Positions 61,458 through 64,000 of a DNA stretch of 64,000 nucleotides are shown here, in pieces (position 1 is the stretch's first letter; each line of letters opens with the position of its first letter). Origin of the DNA: Calothrix sp. PCC 6303 (lineage in GTDB: Bacteria > Cyanobacteriota > Cyanobacteriia > Cyanobacteriales > Nostocaceae). A program made the translations under genes and the position numbers. The stretch is taken from assembly GCF_000317435.1 (NCBI RefSeq), contig NC_019751.1, positions 3,100,001 through 3,164,000 of the forward strand. The letters run 5' to 3'. The notes below the pieces were generated by a model. It had not been told where the DNA came from, did no database searches, and was given only the letters and a program-made list of their open reading frames with translations.

Positions 61458-62333
61458 ATGTCAGGGTCATCAGTCCAAGAACATTTTTTAGATACCTCGG
61501 TAATGAGGTCATTACTACTTGCAACACAAGCTTATCGGCAGTATTTAGAATCTCAATTGAGTTCGGAACCACTTTATATATCCAACTACGTCCAAATGGA
61601 AATAAAACGTAGTTATTTAATCAATATTATCTCTTTTTATTTTGTTCTGCGTTTGGATGCAATTAATACTATAGGTGATGCAATTGCATTATGGAGCAAT
61701 AAGTTTAAAGGAAGTGAACTCAAAGCAATATTGCAAGTTATACCTCAGCTTTTTAGTACCCGTCAACTCAATTTTTCTAGCGCCAAAGATAAAGAAAAAG
61801 CTCTATCTCTGCTAGTAATTTACATCAAACGTTTTGAACTGATAATCAGAAGGAAATATGCTAACTGCAACGATTCTACAGCCTGTACTCGTGCCCTTGT
61901 CCCACTGATTATAGATTTAAAAAATCCAGTTCCCGACCTGAAAAAGTTTGTTCTGGAATTTGGAGATACAAAAAACTGTCGAAGCAAGTGCCAAATTGAA
62001 GACTTTCTTTTGGTAAAATACCATTCCGAAGTTGAGCAATTAGTCGAAGTTGCTTCCCAACTACCTAGAAATACCAATACAAGGGGATTTCTAAATATTG
62101 CGAAGAATCTCAAAGAAATATTAGTTGCAGGTGCAATAGCTTGTGACTGCAAGCGCTGCGACAAAATTGGAGATGTAGTTATCGCTTTAAATGCACCTCG
62201 TAATTTCCGATTGGAACACACTGATAATTCCTTTGATTACTTGTGTCCAGCAATTAAGCAACCTCACTACAAACATCCCTCGGAGAACCAAGTAGTTATG
62301 AATCCATTAATAATCAACTTGGAACAGGATTAA
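61458..62333 (+). CDS. PIN-like nuclease domain protein (putative)
   Basis: A 291-residue protein. The N-terminus EHFLDTSVMRSLLL has the first PIN aspartate, YVQMEIKRSYL the conserved acidic residue after helix 2, and the C-terminal part has KIGDVVIALNAP and LEHTDNSFDYLCP, which fit the last two catalytic acids. It is about twice the length of a VapC toxin; the middle carries a long helical insert and cysteine pairs (CNDSTACTR, CRSKC, CDCKRC). It may be an RNase of a toxin or defence cassette together with the upstream gene. Confidence 0.6.
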   Translation: MSGSSVQEHFLDTSVMRSLLLATQAYRQYLESQLSSEPLYISNYVQMEIKRSYLINIISFYFVLRLDAINTIGDAIALWSNKFKGSELKAILQVIPQLFSTRQLNFSSAKDKEKALSLLVIYIKRFELIIRRKYANCNDSTACTRALVPLIIDLKNPVPDLKKFVLEFGDTKNCRSKCQIEDFLLVKYHSEVEQLVEVASQLPRNTNTRGFLNIAKNLKEILVAGAIACDCKRCDKIGDVVIALNAPRNFRLEHTDNSFDYLCPAIKQPHYKHPSENQVVMNPLIINLEQD

Positions 62334-62497
62334 AACAATTCGCAATACTCGCCAAGGAAGGGCGGGAAGCAAGCTACGCAATTCCGTTTTGTGACGGGGA
62401 TTTAGACCCCGACACAAAACGTGCTACCTCTATAGGTAGGGGAATTAAACCCTCAAAGTTCGTTAATGCGATCGCGCGGAGAATCTACGGTGGGTAA
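62325..62497 (+). pseudogene. Coding remnant, C-terminal fragment
   Basis: In a frame different from the PIN-like gene the DNA reads KQFAILAKEGREASYAIPF, CDGDLDPDTKRATSIGRGIK, PSKFVNAIARRIYGG-stop. This looks like the end of a real protein with no start in the window. It overlaps the 3' end of the PIN-like gene slightly. Family not recognised. Confidence 0.35.
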
Positions 62498-62593
62498 GCA
62501 GTTCTATATGAATATCGGCGCGGTTTGAACGTCTGGTAAAATCGATACATTCGGAGGAGAAATGAAAGCGACTGTTAACTTAAACTATGGGTT

Positions 62594-63454
62594 TTAGCCT
62601 AACTCCAAAGTTGTTACTCCAAAAATGCGATCGCTATCAATCACGGGTGTTTGATAACAATACATACGAATGCAGATAAATGTTGGTTGCAATTGATAGC
62701 GCTGTCTCAACCCAGAAATAGCAGAACTAACATCAGGTATGTCGATAAATACAGGCTGTTTCCCTGCATGAGATGTTAATGCTTGGAAAAGACAATCGGC
62801 AATTTCCATAGACTCAGCAAATAACGGACCAATTCTAAAACCCTGATGGCAAGGACGCATAACTCCATAGCCTATTAAATTACCAGATTCCATTACTCCG
62901 TAAGCATACCCACCTTTGACATTAATCCAAGATTGGAGGAACTGAGGACGACTAGCAGGAAATAATTCTGCATCATAGCGAAGAATTTCTGCAAATGGTA
63001 CATTTGCTAGCGGGACTACGGAACTTGATATGACACCACAATCTTTTAGCTCATAAACATGACGAATATGACGATACGCTGGAATAAAACCAAGACGACG
63101 ATAAGTTTCTTCTCTTTCAACAACTCCATCCAAGCCTACACTGCATCGATTTAAATCGAGTTTTTGAGTCATTTGTTGCCAAGCATTTTGCCAAATCTGC
63201 GTTCCGTATCCTTGTCCCCGATGTTCTGGTTTGACAATATACAGTCCAATAAAGGCAAAAGTTGCATCGTAACAAACTATAGAGATACAGCCTATAGGTT
63301 CTCCATCCAATTCGCCAACAAAAAATCCACTACTATCAGTAGCATAAAAGCTTTCGGCATCATTTATACCAGGATTCCATCCTTCTAAAGCAGCCCAATT
63401 CAGTGCGAGTTGTAGATCGGGAAGCTGCATTTGACGTATTTTTATCGCATTCAT
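62594..63454 (-). CDS. Two-domain GNAT acetyltransferase
   Basis: A 286-residue enzyme. The N-terminal GNAT domain has the acetyl-CoA motif LYIVKPEHRGQGYGTQIW and ends RLGFIPAYRHIRHVYEL. The C-terminal half (FAEILRYDAELFPASRPQFL, GYGVMRPCHQGFRIGPLFAE) is the second GNAT-like domain of the YitH/Acetyltransf_18 architecture. Substrate unknown. Confidence 0.85.
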   Translation of the reverse strand: MNAIKIRQMQLPDLQLALNWAALEGWNPGINDAESFYATDSSGFFVGELDGEPIGCISIVCYDATFAFIGLYIVKPEHRGQGYGTQIWQNAWQQMTQKLDLNRCSVGLDGVVEREETYRRLGFIPAYRHIRHVYELKDCGVISSSVVPLANVPFAEILRYDAELFPASRPQFLQSWINVKGGYAYGVMESGNLIGYGVMRPCHQGFRIGPLFAESMEIADCLFQALTSHAGKQPVFIDIPDVSSAISGLRQRYQLQPTFICIRMYCYQTPVIDSDRIFGVTTLELG

Positions 63455-63719
63455 ATGTGTAATTTAAATCAATAATTGCAACACATCCAATGCTAAAGAC
63501 ATAGCAGTGCCATGTCTCTACAAGCATATATACTGTCGCATTATTTGTTCAAATTGGTGACTAAGAATACAAAATTAAATATATATATATATATCATTCC
63601 CTGTGGTATTTGAAATAATCAAACTGTAGTTAAATTCAGAGGTAATGGACAAATAACAATAACATTGCTGAAAAGTTGAAAATTGGTGATCGATGATTTG
63701 GGTTATCGGTATTTAGAAG

Positions 63720-64000
63720 CTAAATTCCCAATTCCTCCATTACCTGCAACCATTTATCTGGTGTTGGCAGGGTTTGTTGGAGAAATTTACTCGTCAGATT
63801 GTTGGCATTAGCTTGATATAGTAGGGTGGCATAGCTAAAACAACGAGCTGGTTTTTTAAAGCCATCGTTACCATAAACAGAAATTAATTCTGCCAGTTTT
63901 TCCTCCACTTTCAGGATTATTTTGGGGGCAAGAGCAAGTAAATCGTGCATCCACTGTTCCTTCTGGACAATAAAAGCCGATAATTCTGGATTCGCAGAAT
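63720..64000 (-). CDS. Hypothetical protein, cut by window edge
   Basis: The frame stays open from the stop at 63720 to the window end, so the ATG at 63950 is probably internal. The visible C-terminus (ELSAFIVQKEQWMHDLLALA, KVEEKLAELISVYGNDGFKK, FLQQTLPTPDKWLQVMEELG) is helical. No family recognised. Confidence 0.55.
   Translation of the reverse strand, partial: SANPELSAFIVQKEQWMHDLLALAPKIILKVEEKLAELISVYGNDGFKKPARCFSYATLLYQANANNLTSKFLQQTLPTPDKWLQVMEELGI

Noticed and set aside
62387-62419. Hairpin TTTTGTG...CACAAAA as terminator of the PIN-like gene
   Set aside because: It lies inside a protein-like frame (CDGDLDPDTKR) and the stem is imperfect, so a terminator role is unsupported.

Overview
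The window looks like DNA from a filamentous, Nostocales-like cyanobacterium. The HIP1 octamer GCGATCGC is frequent, there are heptanucleotide tandem repeats, and many proteins belong to cyanobacterial families (KGK-domain, DUF6876, cyanobacterial-type integrases and excisionase). No search could be run, so all family calls rest on motifs read by eye.

Region 1 (1-20.2 kb) is a non-ribosomal peptide and iron-uptake locus. The end of one NRPS is followed by C-A-T-C-TauD and C*-A-T-reductase synthetases, a type II thioesterase and a convergent penicillin-acylase-family enzyme. After a dead transposase, a small secreted protein and an EamA transporter comes a FecCD/FecE-type ABC importer. The A domains read as Asp, Gly and Asp. 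A fused Fe(II)/2-oxoglutarate hydroxylase sits directly before a His-less condensation-like domain. Together these fit a beta-hydroxyaspartate siderophore of the cyanochelin kind, with its importer.

Region 2 (20.3-38.7 kb) is accessory DNA with several insertion sequences. It holds a type IV secretion module on the minus strand whose genes follow the virB order (2-3-4-5-6-8-10), a plasmid-type DnaB helicase, and a winged-helix gene split by an in-frame stop. That gene contains five 16-bp palindromes at exact 20-bp spacing. Also present are an excisionase, an SDR scar, a GNAT gene and two copies of a MITE-like repeat.

Region 3 (38.7-60.5 kb) contains two tyrosine integrases on either side of a 113-bp repeat that carries the 3' half of a tRNA-Phe plus its terminator. 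The same repeat recurs 20.4 kb to the right. The unit between them has an integrase operon with small membrane and coiled-coil proteins, a ribbon-helix-helix repressor with four tandem operators, a DnaB-N/RepA-like replication protein with about 11 iterons inside its coding sequence, an amidase, a repeat-bearing fibre, a second adhesin-like protein, and several unrecognised large proteins. I see no capsid, portal or terminase gene. This phage-like integrative element is the best candidate for an undescribed system.

Region 4 (60.5-64 kb) holds a two-gene PIN-like cassette, a coding remnant, a two-domain GNAT enzyme and a gene cut by the window edge.
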